A program made the translations under genes and the position numbers. 51,671 bases of DNA from an uncultured Hyphomicrobiales bacterium. GTDB lineage: Bacteria; Pseudomonadota; Alphaproteobacteria; Rhizobiales; Beijerinckiaceae. How positions within the stretch are numbered: the stretch's first letter is position 1; each line of letters opens with the position of its first letter. Location: contig CAIKAR010000013.1 of NCBI GenBank assembly GCA_903825465.1, positions 1 to 51,671 of the forward strand, given 5' to 3'. The notes below the pieces were generated by a model. The model was given only the letters and a program-made list of their open reading frames with translations. It was not told where the DNA came from and searched no databases. Positions 41,242 to 50,413 of the stretch are shown here, in pieces.

Positions 41242-44175
41242 TTACCGCGCCGCTCTCTTTTTGGCCTTCGCCGCGGCCTTCTTGGCGGGCGTTTTTTTCG
41301 CCGCCGGCTTTTTCACCGCTGATTTCGTCTCGAACGGCGGCGCGGCGCTGGCTTCGACTTTCACCTTCGCCTTGCCTTGCGCCTTCGCCGTGCCTGCAGG
41401 TTTCTTGGCGGCGGCCTTTTTCGCCGGCGCTTTCTTGCCGGCCGCGCCCTTTTTCGCCGCCGGCGCTCCCGGGCCGCCCTTTTCGTCGATCAATTCGATG
41501 GCGTCGGCGAGAGTGACGCTTTCCGCCGACATCGATTTCGGGATCGTCGCGTTGACCTTGTTGATGTTGACATAGGCGCCGAAACGCCCGTCGCGAACGG
41601 TGATGGTTCCACCCAAGGGATGGTCGCCGAGCACGCGGCCGCCCGACGGCGCGCCAGCGGCGCGAGCCTTTAAAAGTTCGATGGCGGCTTCGGGCGTGAT
41701 CGTTTCGGTGTTGACGCCTTTGGGAATGGTGGCGTTGATCTTGCCCCAGTTCACATAGGCGCCGAAGCGCCCGGCCTTGACGCTGACCGGCCCTCCCTCG
41801 GGATGGTCGCCCAGCGGACGCCCCGGCGCGGTGTTGCCGAACTGGCGCGGGCCGCCCTGTTCCTTGGTGACGATGAGATCGATGGCGCGGTTGCCGCCGA
41901 TGGTCAGCACATCCTCGTCGCGGCCGATGCTCGCGTACATCTTGCCGTGCTGCACATAGGGGCCGAAACGGCCGAGGCCGGCGACGATCGGCGCGCCGGT
42001 GTCGGGGTGCTTGGCGACTTCGCGCGGCAGCGCCAGCAGAGCGATGGCCTGTTCAAGCGTCACTTCCGAAGGCTTGAGGTTTTTTGGAATCGAGGAGCGC
42101 TTGGGCTTCTCGCCCTCGCCCTGCTGCACGTAGGGGCCAAAACGCCCGTCGCGCAGGCTGATTTCGTCGCCGGTGGCGGGATCGATTCCGAGGATTTTCA
42201 CGCCGGGGCGCTCGGCCTCGCCGTTGGCGTCGCCCATCGCCGCCGCCGACATGGTGCGGGTGAATTTGCATTCGGGATAGTTCGAGCAACCGATGAAGGC
42301 GCCGAACTTGCCGAGCTTCAGCGATAGCTGGCCGATGCCGCAGGTCGGGCAAAGGCGGGGATCGCCGCCGCCCTCCTTGCCAGGGAAAATGTGGGGTCCC
42401 AGCACTTCGTTCAAGCTTTCGAGGATTTGCGAGGTGCGCAGATCCTTGGTGCCGTCGATGGCGGCCGAGAACTCCTTCCAGAAGTCGCGCAGCAATTGCT
42501 TCCAGTCGAAATTGCTGTTGGCGACCTCGTCGAGTTTTTCTTCAAGGTCGGCGGTGAAGTTGTATTCGACGTAGCGCGAGAAAAAGCTTTCGAGGAAGGC
42601 CGTCAGCAAGCGTCCCTTGTCTTCGGGAAACAGACGCTTCTTGTCGAGGCGGACATATTCGCGGTCGCGCAGCGTCGCCAGCGTCGAGCCATAGGTCGAG
42701 GGCCGGCCGATGCCGAGTTCTTCCATGGCCTTCACCAGCGCGGCCTCGGTGTAGCGCGGCGGCGGCTCGGTGAAATGCTGCGTCGCCTCGATTTTCTCGC
42801 GCGTGGCGGCGTCGCCCGCTTTCATCGGCGGCAGGCGGCCGCCCTCCTCGTCCTCTTCCTCGTCGTCCTTGCCTTCTTGATAGAGCGCGAGGAATCCATC
42901 GAAGCGCACGACCTGGCCCGAGGCGCGCAGGTCGATCTTATGGATTTTCGAGGGCGCGGGAACGTCGGCGACGATGTCCACCGTCGTGCGTTCCAGTTCG
43001 GCGGAGGCCATCTGGCTGGCGACGGTGCGGGTCCAGATCAATTCGTAGAGCGCGAGCTGTTCCTTCTCCAGGAACTTCGCCATCTGCTTGGGCAGGCGGG
43101 CGGCGTCCGTCGGGCGGATGGCTTCGTGGGCCTCCTGCGCGGTCTTTTGCTTCGTCACGTATTTGCGCGGCGCGGAGGGAACGTAGCGGTCGCCGTGAAC
43201 CCGGCCGATGAGCGCGCGGATGGAATCGATCGCCTCGGGCGCCATGTCGACGCCATCGGTGCGCATATAAGTGATGAGGCCGACGGTTTCGCCGCCGATA
43301 TCGACGCCTTCATATAGGCGTTGGGCGACGCGCATGGCGCGCTCCGGCGCCATGCCCAGCTTGCGCGAAGCCTCCTGCTGAAGCGTCGAGGTGGTGAAGG
43401 GCGGCGCCGGATTTCTGCGCGCGGGCTTGGCTTCGACCGAAGCGATGGCGAACTTGGCTTTTTCGAGGCCCAGTTTGAAATCCTCGGCTTCCGCTCCGCC
43501 GCCGATGTCGAGGCGTTGGATCTTGCGCCCGTCGGCGCCAACGAGACGCGCGAGGAAAGGCGCCTTGTCCTTGGTGAGCAGGTGCGCGACGAGCGACCAA
43601 TATTCGCGGCGGACGAACTTCTCGATCTGGAGCTCGCGGTCACAGACGAGCCGCAGGGCCACCGACTGCACACGGCCGGCGGAGCGGGCGCCGGGCAACT
43701 TGCGCCACAACACTGGCGACAGGTTGAAGCCCACCAGATAGTCGAGCGCGCGCCGCGCCAGATAGGCGTCCACGAGCGCCTCGTCGATGGCGCGCGGATT
43801 TTTCATGGCCTCGAGGATCGCGGACTTGGTGATCGCGTTGAACACCACGCGTTCGACCTTCTTGTCCTTCATCACCTTCTTGTTGCGGAGGATTTCCAGA
43901 ACGTGCCACGAAATCGCCTCGCCCTCGCGGTCGGGGTCGGTGGCGAGGATGACCTTGCTCGCGTTTTTGACGGCGGCGGCGATGTCGGAAAGATTTTTGG
44001 TCTTCTTCGGATCGATTTCCCAAAGCATGGCGAAGTCGTTGTTTGGATCGACCGAACCGTCCTTGCCGGGGAGATCGCGCACGTGCCCCACCGAGGCGTA
44101 AACCTGATAGTCGTTGCCCAGGTATTTGTTGATCGTCTTGGCCTTGGCGGGCGATTCGACGATGACGACATTCAT
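41242..44175 (-). CDS. topA: DNA topoisomerase I
   Basis: This 977-residue type IA enzyme relaxes negative supercoils. The TOPRIM domain starts at MNVVIVESPAKAKTI and has the acidic triad in DPDREGEAI. The catalytic Tyr is in GLITYMRTDG (about residue 315). One C4 zinc finger (CPTCGIGQ to CSNYPEC) is followed by four repeats of the RFGxYV type and a Lys/Ala-rich tail of about 80 residues (repeated AAKK and PAKK units). The ATG at 44175 is fixed by the conserved start. It diverges from pyrB, whereas in relatives topA usually follows dprA. Confidence 0.96.
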   Translation of the reverse strand: MNVVIVESPAKAKTINKYLGNDYQVYASVGHVRDLPGKDGSVDPNNDFAMLWEIDPKKTKNLSDIAAAVKNASKVILATDPDREGEAISWHVLEILRNKKVMKDKKVERVVFNAITKSAILEAMKNPRAIDEALVDAYLARRALDYLVGFNLSPVLWRKLPGARSAGRVQSVALRLVCDRELQIEKFVRREYWSLVAHLLTKDKAPFLARLVGADGRKIQRLDIGGGAEAEDFKLGLEKAKFAIASVEAKPARRNPAPPFTTSTLQQEASRKLGMAPERAMRVAQRLYEGVDIGGETVGLITYMRTDGVDMAPEAIDSIRALIGRVHGDRYVPSAPRKYVTKQKTAQEAHEAIRPTDAARLPKQMAKFLEKEQLALYELIWTRTVASQMASAELERTTVDIVADVPAPSKIHKIDLRASGQVVRFDGFLALYQEGKDDEEEDEEGGRLPPMKAGDAATREKIEATQHFTEPPPRYTEAALVKAMEELGIGRPSTYGSTLATLRDREYVRLDKKRLFPEDKGRLLTAFLESFFSRYVEYNFTADLEEKLDEVANSNFDWKQLLRDFWKEFSAAIDGTKDLRTSQILESLNEVLGPHIFPGKEGGGDPRLCPTCGIGQLSLKLGKFGAFIGCSNYPECKFTRTMSAAAMGDANGEAERPGVKILGIDPATGDEISLRDGRFGPYVQQGEGEKPKRSSIPKNLKPSEVTLEQAIALLALPREVAKHPDTGAPIVAGLGRFGPYVQHGKMYASIGRDEDVLTIGGNRAIDLIVTKEQGGPRQFGNTAPGRPLGDHPEGGPVSVKAGRFGAYVNWGKINATIPKGVNTETITPEAAIELLKARAAGAPSGGRVLGDHPLGGTITVRDGRFGAYVNINKVNATIPKSMSAESVTLADAIELIDEKGGPGAPAAKKGAAGKKAPAKKAAAKKPAGTAKAQGKAKVKVEASAAPPFETKSAVKKPAAKKTPAKKAAAKAKKRAAR

Positions 44176-44489
44176 GCGGAAGGGCCTTTTCGAAGACGTG
44201 TCGTTGGGATTTTTGTGTTGTAAATCAGCGATTTGATGCGGATGCCTCAAACACCAAAACGCGCCGGAACGGGGGTCGCGGCGCGGCGGGAACATGGTGG
44301 AGGCCCGACGGACTGTCAAATGGGGCGCGCGCCGGGACATGCAAGAGCGACGGACCAAGACAGCCGATCCGAGCTTCAAAGCGGGCGCCAAACCATCGGC
44401 GTTTAGAGCGTCGTGACACGATTTAGGTTTGGGGACATCCCGCCGCCGCCGCTTGCGCGGGTGGCGCGCCGGCGCCTATACCGACAGGA
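44176..44489. other. Intergenic region between divergent topA and pyrB
   Basis: These 314 bases must hold the promoters of topA and pyrB. No open frame with coding character, no RNA and no long palindrome was recognised. A GC-rich stretch with partial self-complementarity lies at about 44440-44473, just before pyrB; it could be an attenuator, but I cannot support this. Confidence 0.4.
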
Positions 44490-45443
44490 ATGACAGAGAA
44501 CGTTCCCGCATCGCCGCTTTTCTCGCAAAAGCACCTGCTTGGCATCGAAGGCATGTCGCGCGCCGACATCGAGGCGCTGCTCGACATGGCCGAGGCCGCC
44601 GCGCCGCTGTCGCGCCAGGTCAACAAAAAGAAGGACACGCTGCGCGGCCGAACGCAGATAAATCTGTTCTTCGAGGCCTCCACCCGCACGCAGGCGTCGT
44701 TCGAGCTCGCTGGCAAGCGGCTTGGAGCCGATGTGATGAACATGTCGGTGGCGAATTCAAGCGTCAAGAAGGGCGAGACGCTCATCGACACAGCCGCGAC
44801 GCTCAACGCCATGCGGCCCGACATTATAATAGTGAGGCACCACCAGTCCGGCGCCGTCGATCTCCTCGCCCGCAAGGTCGATTGTTCCGTCGTCAACGCC
44901 GGCGACGGCTCGCACGAGCATCCAACGCAGGCGCTGCTGGACGCGTTGACCATTCGCCGCCGCAAGGGGCGCGTCGAGGGGCTGACGGTCGCCATCTGCG
45001 GCGACGTGCTGCATTCGCGCGTCGCGCGGTCGAACATGATCCTGCTCTCGACGCTGGGCGCGCGGGTGCGCGTTGTCGCGCCCTCGACGCTGCTGCCGAG
45101 CGGCGTCGACAATCTCGGCGTCGAAGTGTTCCGCGATTTCCGCAAGGGGCTCGAGGGCGCCGACATCGTGATGATGCTGCGCCTGCAGCTCGAGCGCATG
45201 AGCGGCGCCTTCGTGCCGTCGCTGCGCGAATACGCGCGCTTTCACGGCCTCGACGAGGAGAAGCTGAAGCTGGCCAAGCCCGACGCGCTGGTCATGCATC
45301 CCGGCCCCATCAACCGCGGCGTCGAGATCGATTCCGCCGTCGCCGACGGGCCGCGCTCGCTCATCAACGAGCAGGTCGAAATGGGCGTCGCCGTGCGCAT
45401 GGCGGTGCTCGAGTCGCTGTCGCGACATCTGCCGAACAATTAG
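44490..45443 (+). CDS. pyrB: Aspartate carbamoyltransferase, catalytic chain
   Basis: This 317-residue enzyme makes carbamoyl-aspartate in pyrimidine synthesis. The carbamoyl-phosphate site [11 protein letters not shown] (about residue 55), [11 protein letters not shown] (about 138) and the closing [12 protein letters not shown] are all present. No pyrI regulatory chain is present. It is followed after 12 bases by the degenerate dihydroorotase, which in such two-gene systems is a structural partner. Confidence 0.96.
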   Translation: MTENVPASPLFSQKHLLGIEGMSRADIEALLDMAEAAAPLSRQVNKKKDTLRGRTQINLFFEASTRTQASFELAGKRLGADVMNMSVANSSVKKGETLIDTAATLNAMRPDIIIVRHHQSGAVDLLARKVDCSVVNAGDGSHEHPTQALLDALTIRRRKGRVEGLTVAICGDVLHSRVARSNMILLSTLGARVRVVAPSTLLPSGVDNLGVEVFRDFRKGLEGADIVMMLRLQLERMSGAFVPSLREYARFHGLDEEKLKLAKPDALVMHPGPINRGVEIDSAVADGPRSLINEQVEMGVAVRMAVLESLSRHLPNN

Positions 45444-45455
45444 GGGCGCGCCGAA

Positions 45456-46751
45456 ATGACCCACGCCCCCATCGCCCTCGTCAACGCCCGCCTGATTGAT
45501 CCAGCTGCCGGGACCGACGCGCGGGGAGGGGTGTTTCTCGAAGACGGCGTGATCCGCGACGTTGGCGCGCATGTCACGCCGTCGCAGGCGGGTTCGCGCA
45601 CGACAGTCGTCGATTGCGGCGGCGATGTCGTCTGTCCCGGCCTCATCGACATGCGCGTTTTCGTCGGCGAGCCCGGCGCCGAATACCGCGAGACACTGGC
45701 TTCGGCGAGCGCGGCGGCCGCCGCGGGCGGCGTGACGACGATCGTCGCGATGCCCGACACCAATCCGCCGATCGACGATCCCGCGGTGCTCGACTTTCTC
45801 ATGCGGCGCGCCCGCGACACGGCGAAAGTGCGCGTGTTGGCGTCCGCCGCCCTGACGAAGGGGCTGCGAGGCCAGGAAATCGCCGAATACGGCTTGCTGA
45901 GCGAGGCGGGCGCGGTCGCCTTCACCGATGGGTTTCATTCCATCCGCAATTCGCAGGTCATGCGCCGCGCCATGATCTACGCGCGCGACTTCGACGCGCT
46001 GGTCATGCCCTACGCCGAGGATTCCGACCTCGCGGGCGCGGGCGTGATGAACGAGGGCGAATTCGCCAGCCGGCTGGGCCTTGGAGGCATTCCGCGCGAG
46101 GCGGAGGCCATCGCGCTCGACCGCGACATGCGCCTCGTCGCCATCGCGCGCGGCCGTTACCACGCGGCGCTCGTGTCGACGTCGATGTCGCTCGATATCA
46201 TCGCGCGCGCGAAGGCCGCGGGGCTTGGCGTCACCTGCGGCGCCTCGATCAACAATCTGACGCTGAACGAAAACGACATCGGCCATTACCGCACGTTCTT
46301 CAAGCTCGCGCCGCCTTTGCGCGGCGAGGCCGACCGGCGCGCGATGGTGGAAGCGCTGGCGTCGGGCCTGCTCGACGTGGTCGTGTCCGACCACAATCCG
46401 CAGGATGTCGACAACAAGCGGCTGCCGTTCGGCGAGGCGGAGAACGGCGCCATCGGCGTCGAGACCCTGCTGGCGGCGGGACTGCGGCTTACGCACTCCG
46501 GCGATGTGGCGTTGCCGCGCCTGCTGGCGGCGATGACGATCCGTCCGGCTGAAATACTTCGCCTGCCACAAGGCCGGCTGGCGAAGGGCGCGCCCGCCGA
46601 TGTTATTCGCTTCGATCCCGACGAGCCTTTCGTGGTCGAGGCCGCGCGGCTGCGTTCGCGCAGCAAGAACACGCCTTTCGAGGACGCGCGCCTGCAGGGC
46701 AGGGTGAAGCTGACGCTGGTTGCCGGCGAGATCGTTCACGCCTACTCTTGA
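45456..46751 (+). CDS. pyrC: Dihydroorotase-like protein PyrC' (catalytic residues missing)
   Basis: This 431-residue amidohydrolase-fold protein is placed directly after pyrB. Active dihydroorotases have a metal-binding H-x-H in DMHVHLREPG; here it is DMRVFVGEPG (Arg67, Phe69). The later His ligands are also lost: the YHAALVST region has Leu where His is expected, and CGASINNL replaces the usual Thr-Pro-His-His. Only Asp312 and His313 of SDHNPQ remain of the ATDHAPH motif. It matches the PyrC' (PyrX) proteins of the Pseudomonas/Rhizobiales pyrBC' type, which support assembly of aspartate transcarbamoylase. A working dihydroorotase is expected elsewhere in the genome. Confidence 0.88.
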   Translation: MTHAPIALVNARLIDPAAGTDARGGVFLEDGVIRDVGAHVTPSQAGSRTTVVDCGGDVVCPGLIDMRVFVGEPGAEYRETLASASAAAAAGGVTTIVAMPDTNPPIDDPAVLDFLMRRARDTAKVRVLASAALTKGLRGQEIAEYGLLSEAGAVAFTDGFHSIRNSQVMRRAMIYARDFDALVMPYAEDSDLAGAGVMNEGEFASRLGLGGIPREAEAIALDRDMRLVAIARGRYHAALVSTSMSLDIIARAKAAGLGVTCGASINNLTLNENDIGHYRTFFKLAPPLRGEADRRAMVEALASGLLDVVVSDHNPQDVDNKRLPFGEAENGAIGVETLLAAGLRLTHSGDVALPRLLAAMTIRPAEILRLPQGRLAKGAPADVIRFDPDEPFVVEAARLRSRSKNTPFEDARLQGRVKLTLVAGEIVHAYS

Positions 46752-46777
46752 GCCATTGACGATGGGGGACCGGGCCC

Positions 46778-47371
46778 GTGGCTTTGGCGCAATTGCTCGT
46801 TTGCCTGTTGCTTGGCTACGCGTTGGGCTCCATCCCCTTCGGGCTTGTGGTGTCGCGCCTTGGCGGGGGCCCGGATCCCCGCACCATCGGCTCGCACAAC
46901 ATTGGCGCGACAAACGTGTTGCGCTCCGGACGCCGGGATCTCGCGGCGGCGACGCTTGTCTGCGACGCGCTAAAGGGGACTTTCGCGGTCGGCGTCGGGT
47001 TTCAGATCGCGGACTACGCGGGCGCCGATGTCGCGGCGCTGGGCGCGTTTCTCGGACACCTGTTCCCGGTGTGGCTGAAGTTCAACGGCGGCAAGGGCGT
47101 CGCGACGTTTCTCGGCTGTTTGATAGCGTTGAATTTTCCGGCGGCGGCTGTTTTCGCGGCGGTCTGGCTTTTCATCGCGTGGTGGCGGCGTTTCTCCTCG
47201 CTCGCCGCGCTCAGCGCCGCGGCCGCCGCTTTGCTTTACCTGTTTTTGTCCGGCGATTTCGACGATGGCCTGCTGTATGTCGTCTTGACGCTGCTTTTGT
47301 TCTGGAAACACGGCGGAAACATCCGACGCCTGAGGGTCGGCGCCGAAAGCCGCATCGGCGGCGCGCCGTGA
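46778..47371 (+). CDS. plsY: Acyl-phosphate glycerol-3-phosphate acyltransferase
   Basis: This 197-residue membrane enzyme makes lysophosphatidic acid from acyl-phosphate and glycerol-3-phosphate. About five membrane segments are seen. The three family motifs are GSIPFGLVVSR, the GSHNIGATNVLR loop and KFNGGKGVAT. The GTG start at 46778 follows a GGGGG stretch. Its stop overlaps the dprA start (GTGA). Confidence 0.94.
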   Translation: MALAQLLVCLLLGYALGSIPFGLVVSRLGGGPDPRTIGSHNIGATNVLRSGRRDLAAATLVCDALKGTFAVGVGFQIADYAGADVAALGAFLGHLFPVWLKFNGGKGVATFLGCLIALNFPAAAVFAAVWLFIAWWRRFSSLAALSAAAAALLYLFLSGDFDDGLLYVVLTLLLFWKHGGNIRRLRVGAESRIGGAP

Positions 47372-48591
47372 GTGGCGGCGCACGGCTCTCCGAATCGCAA
47401 TTACTCGACTGGCTGCGGCTGATCCGCTCTGAAAGCGTCGGACCGAAAACCTTCAAAGCGTTGATCAACCGGTTCGGCGGGGCGGCCGCGGCGGTGGACG
47501 CTTTGCCGGAGCTCGCGAAACAGCGGGGTCGCCCCATGCGCGTGGCGACGCGCGCGGAGTGCGAAAGGGAGCTCGCCGAACTCGACGCGCTTGGCGGGCG
47601 AATGGTCGCGGCGGGCGACGACCACTACCCAAAGGCGCTGCGCGCCATCGACGCGCCGCCGCCGCTGATTGCGGTTATGGGCGATATCGCGTCGTTGTCG
47701 CGCCCTGTGGTGTCGATTGTCGGCTCGCGCAACGCCTCCGCCGCGGGTCTCGCGTTCTGCGAGCGGTTGGCGCGCGATCTGGGCGCGGCGGGTTTCGTCG
47801 TCGCGTCGGGGCTGGCCCGCGGGATCGACGCGAAGGCGCACCGCTCCACTCTGGGCACCGGCACGCTCGCCGTTCTCGCCGGCGGTCTCGACCGGATTTA
47901 TCCGGCGGAGCACATTCCCCTCTCGCGCGACATTCTGGCGCGCGGCGCGCTGATCTCCGAAATGCCGATGGGCTATGAACCCAGAGGGCGCGATTTTCCG
48001 CGCCGCAACCGGCTGGTGTCTGGCTTGGCGCTGGGCGTCGTGGTGATCGAAGCCGCGCGCAAATCCGGATCGCTGATAACGGCGCGCTTCGCGAGCGAGC
48101 AAGGGCGCGAGGTATTCGCGGTGCCGGGCTCGCCGCTCGATCCGCGCGCCGAGGGCGCCAACGGCCTGCTGCGCGAAGGCGCGACGCTTTGCACGCGCGC
48201 GGCGGACGTGATCGACGCGCTCGCGCCGTTGATCGAGAGCGGACCGCGGCCGATGCGCCTGGCCGAGGACGCGCCCGCGGAAGCGACGGAGCCCCTGTGG
48301 GACGAACTCGAACCCGATTACGCGAATGAAACGCCGCGCACCGAATCGGGTCATGAAATGGACGAGCCAGCTTCTCCGCCGGGATTGTCGCCGCGCGAAT
48401 CGCGGCGCGGCGCCGAGGCCGGGAAAATCGCCATGGCGCGGCTTCTCGGCCCGACGCCGATGAGCCCCGACGACCTTGCCCGCGCCGCCGACATGCCTAT
48501 CGCGGAGGCCCGCGCCATTCTGCTGGACATGGAGCTTGATGGCCGCCTCGAACGACACGTTGGCGGGCTCGTGTCGCTCGCGCCAGAGTAG
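47368..48591 (+). CDS. dprA: DNA processing protein DprA
   Basis: This 407-residue protein loads RecA on incoming single-stranded DNA during transformation. An N-terminal SAM-like domain (SESVGPKTFKALINRFGG) precedes the Rossmann-like core with VGSRNASAAG, ASGLARGIDAKAH, GGLDRIYPAEH and EARKSGSLITARFA-type motifs. A C-terminal winged helix (about 340-405) ends the protein. The GTG start at 47368 overlaps the plsY stop; the longer upstream frame is a shadow of plsY. Confidence 0.95.
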   Translation: MSGGARLSESQLLDWLRLIRSESVGPKTFKALINRFGGAAAAVDALPELAKQRGRPMRVATRAECERELAELDALGGRMVAAGDDHYPKALRAIDAPPPLIAVMGDIASLSRPVVSIVGSRNASAAGLAFCERLARDLGAAGFVVASGLARGIDAKAHRSTLGTGTLAVLAGGLDRIYPAEHIPLSRDILARGALISEMPMGYEPRGRDFPRRNRLVSGLALGVVVIEAARKSGSLITARFASEQGREVFAVPGSPLDPRAEGANGLLREGATLCTRAADVIDALAPLIESGPRPMRLAEDAPAEATEPLWDELEPDYANETPRTESGHEMDEPASPPGLSPRESRRGAEAGKIAMARLLGPTPMSPDDLARAADMPIAEARAILLDMELDGRLERHVGGLVSLAPE

Positions 48592-48597
48592 TCCGGC

Positions 48598-48855
48598 TTA
48601 GTCGACAATTGGGATTTGCCGGCTCCGGTGGGCGATGGTTTCCGCCTCGGTGCGCGCGATCGACAGCAGGTAGGACAGCAAATCGAGGTTGGCGCGCGAC
48701 GCCATCGCCATCATCTCCGCGGTCATCTGGGCGATATAGCCAGCGACTTCGGCCTCCGCGGTCTCGCGGGCGCGACGCGCGGCGAGATCTGTGGCGGCCT
48801 CGCGGGGAGCGCGCCGGCGGTCGAGTGGGTGCCTGCGCAAGCTGGGGCTGTCCAT
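48598..48855 (-). CDS. Small conserved helical protein
   Basis: This 85-residue protein starts at an ATG with GAGGA 4 bases upstream. The first third is Arg-rich (SPSLRRHPLDRRRAP). The rest is one long helical stretch (ETAEAEVAGYIAQM, then ASRANLDLLSYLLSIARTEAE) without a signal peptide. I recall similar small uncharacterised proteins in Rhizobiales. It converges on dprA with only 6 bases between stops. The 219 bases before the next gene hold no recognised element beyond AT-rich sequence. Confidence 0.75.
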   Translation of the reverse strand: MDSPSLRRHPLDRRRAPREAATDLAARRARETAEAEVAGYIAQMTAEMMAMASRANLDLLSYLLSIARTEAETIAHRSRQIPIVD

Positions 48856-49074
48856 GCGTCCTCGAACAAATAGCGGCTGGGGCGCCTGTTCTTCGCCAGA
48901 AAAACCAAACCTATCATAAGGCTGGCGGCGGTACAATCTAAACGTGTAAAAAAATTATGATACTCGTAGGAACTGATGGGCGACCTCAGGGGTTCATCTA
49001 GGGTTCAGGCGCCAAGTTCAATAATCGCCTGCGTTGCCGGTGCATATCGACCGGCCTCTTCGGAGGCAATCACC

Positions 49075-49530
49075 ATGACATGGACACACAATCATAAGCT
49101 GGCGGGATCGCTGGTCGCCGCCTTCCTGGCGCTTTCCGCGACAGGGACCGCGCGCGCCGCGCCGTTGAGCGTCGCGGGGCCGTCGATCATTTCGCCGCAG
49201 CCGCAAATCGAACAGGCCCGCTACAAAGGGCGCGTTGTTCGGAGGCATGTTCGCCGTGGGGGAGTCGGGGCCGGAGCCGCGTTGTCGATATTCGGGTCGG
49301 TGCTCGGGGCCGCGATCGCCAGCAGCAACAACAATGACGATTACTACGATGGATCCGGCGGCTATTACGCGCCGGGGCCGTATTATTACGGCGGTGGAGG
49401 CCGCGCGTATCGTGGCGGTGGATTTCGTGGCGGCGGCGTTCATGGCGGTGGATTCCGCGGGCACGCTGGCGTGGCCCATGGCGGCGGACGCGCCTTCGCG
49501 CACGCTGGAACGGGCGTCCGGCGGCGCTAG
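49075..49530 (+). CDS. Secreted Gly/Tyr/His-rich protein
   Basis: This 151-residue protein has a signal peptide (cleavage near ARAA, residue 24) and a good ribosome site (CGGAGG, 9 bases before ATG). A short Gly-rich hydrophobic segment (GAGAALSIFGSVLGAAIASS, about 62-81) is followed by a low-complexity tail of Gly, Tyr, His and Arg (repeated GGGFRGGG units). It resembles small envelope proteins of Rhizobiales with no assigned role. The repeats are imperfect, so slippage could vary their number. Confidence 0.78.
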   Translation: MTWTHNHKLAGSLVAAFLALSATGTARAAPLSVAGPSIISPQPQIEQARYKGRVVRRHVRRGGVGAGAALSIFGSVLGAAIASSNNNDDYYDGSGGYYAPGPYYYGGGGRAYRGGGFRGGGVHGGGFRGHAGVAHGGGRAFAHAGTGVRRR

Positions 49531-49543
49531 GCGCCGACGCGGT

Positions 49544-50017
49544 TCAACCTAGCCGCTTCAGCCGGTCAAGCGCGCCTTGAAGAATGTAGGCCGCCGCCAT
49601 GCGGTCCACGACTTCGGCGCGCCGCTTGCGCGACGCGTCCTGCTCGATCAGGGCGCGTGTGACGGCGGCGGTCGACAGCCGCTCGTCCCAAAAAACAAAC
49701 GGCCGCGCGTCGAGCGGCGCGCAACTGCGGACAAACGCGCGCGTCGCTTGCGCGCGCGGGCCTTCGGAGCCGTCCATGTTGAGCGGCAGGCCGATGACAA
49801 AGGCCGCCGCTTCGCGCGCGTTCGCGAGTTTGAACATCGCGGCGGCGTCTTTCTGGAATTTTTCGCGCGCGATTGTTTCGACCGGCGTCGCGAGCCGGCG
49901 CTCGACGTCCGAAATAGCCACGCCGATGGTTTTGGTGCCGAGGTCGAGGCCCATGACGCGGGCCTTCGCAGGCAATGTCGCGGCGAGATCGTCGAGGGTG
50001 GCGATGTTGGATGGCAT
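49544..50017 (-). CDS. ruvX: Holliday junction resolvase-like nuclease YqgF
   Basis: This 157-residue RNase H-fold protein is thought to act in pre-16S rRNA 5' processing. The first acidic motif is VMGLDLGTKTIGVA (about residue 22), then GLPLNMDGSEGPRA, DERLSTAAV and the closing VDRMAAAYILQG. The N-terminus is about 20 residues longer than in E. coli. It converges on the Gly-rich protein gene and diverges from gatC. Confidence 0.94.
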   Translation of the reverse strand: MPSNIATLDDLAATLPAKARVMGLDLGTKTIGVAISDVERRLATPVETIAREKFQKDAAAMFKLANAREAAAFVIGLPLNMDGSEGPRAQATRAFVRSCAPLDARPFVFWDERLSTAAVTRALIEQDASRKRRAEVVDRMAAAYILQGALDRLKRLG

Positions 50018-50122
50018 CGGCGAGCGCTAGCATGGCCCGCGCGCCCGCGCCATCGCGGCCGCGTTGCGCCGCCAATCCCCGCGATGCTATAGGCTCGCGC
50101 CTGATCAGGGAAAGCCGCCGCC

Positions 50123-50410
50123 ATGGCCGTCGATGACAAAACCGTCCGCCGCGTCGCGCGTCTCGCGCGCATCGCGCTCGCCGACGAGGAAGTTCCGCGC
50201 CTTCAGGGCGAACTCAACGCCATGCTCGCCTTCGTCGAACAATTGAACGAGGTGAATGTCGAGGGCGTCGAGCCGATGACGTCGGTCATCCCCATGAAGA
50301 TGGAATGGCGCCGCGACGAGGTCTTGGATCACGCCGGCGCGAAGACCATCGTTGGCAACGCGCCCGCCAGCGAAGACGAATATTTCGTCGTGCCAAAGGT
50401 GATCGAGTAG
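50123..50410 (+). CDS. gatC: Asp-tRNA(Asn)/Glu-tRNA(Gln) amidotransferase subunit C
   Basis: This 95-residue subunit stabilises GatA in the enzyme that converts Glu-tRNA(Gln) or Asp-tRNA(Asn) to the correct amide form. [17 protein letters not shown], the [14 protein letters not shown] helix, the VEPMTSVIP motif and the closing [12 protein letters not shown] are typical. It ends 3 bases before gatA. Confidence 0.96.
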   Translation: MAVDDKTVRRVARLARIALADEEVPRLQGELNAMLAFVEQLNEVNVEGVEPMTSVIPMKMEWRRDEVLDHAGAKTIVGNAPASEDEYFVVPKVIE

Positions 50411-50413
50411 GAC

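Noticed and set aside
48992-49006. A second GTTC-N7-GTTC motif upstream of the Gly-rich protein
   Set aside because: The match is exact, but about one is expected by chance in the window. The spacer is GC-richer, no -10 element abuts it, and the gene has no repair link.
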